DNA of 7,670 nt from CAZVXI01 sp964631295 (GTDB lineage Bacteria > Planctomycetota > Phycisphaerae > Phycisphaerales > SM1A02). Both the position numbers and the translations under genes were made by a program. The notes beneath the pieces were generated by a model, which saw only the letters and a program-made list of their open reading frames with translations, was not told where the DNA came from and did no database searches. Positions within the stretch are counted from its first letter, which is position 1. Each line of letters opens with the position of its first letter. Of the stretch, positions 6,434-7,670 are shown in pieces. Location: the NCBI GenBank assembly GCA_964631295.1, contig CAZVXI010000154.1:1-7670 (forward strand), in the 5' to 3' direction.

Positions 6434-6604
6434 CCCCAGTAGCAGCTCCGTTTGGCCAAATGTTCGGCATCTGTCTGTCCACAATTGTGTGGACACCTGC
6501 CCGGTGAAGTCCCTTCCGGGGGCTGTCGATGACGCGGGACAGACAAGAACGGGCTGCGTGTGCGGCCCACCAACCATATTTGCCGTGCAGGCAAGGAGGC
6601 CACC
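6434..6604 (+). other. Intergenic spacer after the R-M operon
   Basis: This 171-base gap holds a perfect 10-bp palindrome TTTGGCCAAA (6451-6460), the 20-bp dyad at 6476-6495, and a further inverted repeat (CCCGG 6500-6504 with CCGGG 6516-6520). A strong Shine-Dalgarno, AAGGAGG (6593-6599), lies 5 bases before ATG 6605. The serial hairpins could end R-M transcription or act as leader structure for the next gene. I see no clear -35/-10 pair. Confidence 0.5.
6476..6495 (+). promoter_or_regulatory. Dyad TGTCCACAAT-N4-TGGACA, copy 2
   Basis: TGTCCACA and TGTGGACA form perfect 8-bp arms around ATTG. Sixteen positions define the pattern shared with copy 1 (1248-1267), in the same orientation, and copy 2 is the more symmetric. 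It starts 42 bases after the endonuclease stop. A second inverted repeat follows within 5 bases, as one also follows copy 1 within 9 bases. Confidence 0.55.
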
Positions 6605-7360
6605 ATGCCACCACTCGAACAGACAGAGCCGTACATCCCGGATACGGACATCGGACTGAAGATCTTCCTCGAGAACTTCTCAACCGTCATCGCAGCGGAC
6701 CCTGCGAAGTACTTCCTCACGCAGGCCGATTCGGACCTGATCACGGATGTGTACTTGAGCTACGCGAGCGCACTGACCGCGGCCACGATGCCCGGTACAC
6801 GCAATGCAACCACCGTGGCGGCGAAGGATTCGCAGCGTGCATCGGCGGAAGCGACCGTCCGGCCGATCTGTCAGATTCTCAAATCAAACCAGGCGATCGA
6901 CAACGAAGACAAGATTCTGCTGGGTTTGCATATCGATGACACACGAAGTCCGATTCCTGCGCCCAACAGTGCGCCGATTCTGAGTCTTGGTGCATCGTTC
7001 AGCGGCCAGCATGAGATCCGGTTTGTGGATGAGAACACGCCGACACGCAAGGCCAAACCCGACGGTGTTTCGGACATGGAACTCTGGGTGTATGTCGGCC
7101 CGAGTGCGACTGCGGACTGGCAGCAGGCAAAGTACATCGGCAAGTACACGAAGAACCCGATCAACCACACGTTCATGCCTGATCAGGCGGGACAGGTTGC
7201 GACATACTTCGGTCGCTGGAGCACGCAGCGTGGCCTCACCGGGCCGTGGAGCTTGCCTGTTGCGATGGGCATCGCGTTCGGCGGCCCGGTGGATCAGCAG
7301 ATGCCAACCGGCGGAACCGAAATGGAAAGCGGCGGCGACGGGCTTTCGCTCGCTGCGTGA
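6605..7360 (+). CDS. Uncharacterised protein with C-terminal Fn3-like segment
   Basis: The protein has 251 residues. ATG 6605 is chosen over an in-frame ATG at 6560 because AAGGAGG lies 5 bases before it. No signal peptide or membrane helix is seen. Residues about 14-110 look alpha-helical ('IGLKIFLENFSTVIAAD', 'SDLITDVYLSYASALTAA', 'KDSQRASAEATVRPICQIL'). A linker 'DDTRSPIPAP' follows at 111-120. Residues about 123-223 look like a beta-sandwich: 'HEIRFVDENTPTRKAKP', 'ELWVYVGP' and 'TYFGRWSTQRGLTGPWSLP', the last resembling the G-x-W-S end of fibronectin type III-like modules. The tail is Gly/Met/Pro-rich. I recognise this layout from memory as a recurrent hypothetical family, but know no name or function for it. 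Confidence 0.8.
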   Translation: MPPLEQTEPYIPDTDIGLKIFLENFSTVIAADPAKYFLTQADSDLITDVYLSYASALTAATMPGTRNATTVAAKDSQRASAEATVRPICQILKSNQAIDNEDKILLGLHIDDTRSPIPAPNSAPILSLGASFSGQHEIRFVDENTPTRKAKPDGVSDMELWVYVGPSATADWQQAKYIGKYTKNPINHTFMPDQAGQVATYFGRWSTQRGLTGPWSLPVAMGIAFGGPVDQQMPTGGTEMESGGDGLSLAA

Positions 7361-7402
7361 ATCAATCTCAAGAACCGAACAAGAAAGAACTGAGCAAATC
7401 AA

Positions 7403-7670
7403 ATGAACACGAGAACAGCAACACGAAGCAAGGGCCGACAGCGGCGAGCGCTTGACAAGGCAGTGCCGCAGAAGCGACTGCCGGCGATCATCACGAGCAT
7501 TGCAGTGCAAGCCCCCGAGACGATTCGTCTCACGTTCAACACGCACGTGGCGGGCAACAAGCTGCCTGGCTTTACTGCGGGTGATGCGTTTGGCAACGTC
7601 GTGGTGAGCATGGCACAGGTCAGCGCGACCGAAGTCGATCTCACATTCGATGGCGATGTCGAAGACACCA
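7403..7670 (+). CDS. Small beta-rich hypothetical protein, 3' end missing
   Basis: An in-frame stop at 7391-7393 lies just upstream, so ATG 7403 is the first available start; only a weak ribosome site is seen. The 89 visible residues start with a basic stretch ('MNTRTATRSKGRQRR'), not a signal peptide. From about residue 28 the sequence alternates like beta-strands: 'IITSIAVQAPETIRLTFN', 'VVVSMAQVSATEVDLTFDGD'. The two 'T-I-R-L-T-F / E-V-D-L-T-F' strands resemble repeats in bacterial Ig-like or SwmB-like modules. It follows the 6605 gene by 42 bases and is probably in the same transcript. Function unknown; the gene runs off the window. Confidence 0.6.
   Translation, partial: MNTRTATRSKGRQRRALDKAVPQKRLPAIITSIAVQAPETIRLTFNTHVAGNKLPGFTAGDAFGNVVVSMAQVSATEVDLTFDGDVEDT

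Noticed and set aside
1248..6495. The two dyads as attL/attR of an integrated element
   Set aside because: Their central bases differ (CAATACTA against CAATTGTG), whereas recombined crossover regions should match, and no integrase is present.
6476..6495. Replication origin based on DnaA-like half-sites
   Set aside because: Only one pair per site, with no cluster, AT-rich unwinding region, or dnaA/dnaN neighbour.

Overview
This 7.67 kb window is GC-rich and densely coded, with every supportable gene on the + strand. The style (long cysteine-containing exported proteins with Ig-like modules, a NERD membrane protein, a type II restriction-modification pair) would fit a planctomycete-like environmental bacterium, possibly Phycisphaerae. 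That is an inference from general style; no rRNA or marker gene is present to fix the taxon.

Layout. (1) Positions 1-432 hold the 3' end of a LuxR/GerE-type helix-turn-helix protein. It runs straight into a two-TM NERD-domain protein (439-1224), whose Shine-Dalgarno lies in the last codons of the first gene. (2) A 143-base spacer carries a 20-bp dyad (1248-1267). It is followed by a two-gene unit: a secreted Ig-like protein (1368-3200) and a membrane-anchored Ig-like protein (3193-4005), which overlap by 8 bases. (3) Positions 4006-4707 have no convincing gene but are highly structured: 18 consecutive indel-free units of an imperfect 21-bp tandem repeat (4226-4592), preceded by a more degenerate 21-bp periodicity (about 4033-4225). 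The repeat unit has a near-palindromic core (CTTGGGCAAG), is open on both strands as heptad-repeat peptides, and 21 bp equals two turns of B-DNA. (4) Positions 4708-6433 encode a type II restriction-modification system: a beta-class TSPPYW amino-methyltransferase overlapping a PaeR7I/XhoI-family endonuclease (expected site CTCGAG). (5) A 171-base spacer carries a second copy of the 20-bp dyad (6476-6495). It precedes an uncharacterised protein with a C-terminal Fn3-like segment (6605-7360) and the 5' part of a small, probably beta-rich protein (from 7403).

Functionally, the methyltransferase and endonuclease clearly work together, probably from a near-leaderless promoter just before 4708. The two Ig-like proteins look like a co-translated envelope pair. 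The HTH and NERD genes look co-transcribed. The least explained items are the 21-bp array, the two matching dyads about 5.2 kb apart, and the pairing of an XhoI-type nuclease with a methyltransferase whose motif suggests N4-cytosine chemistry.
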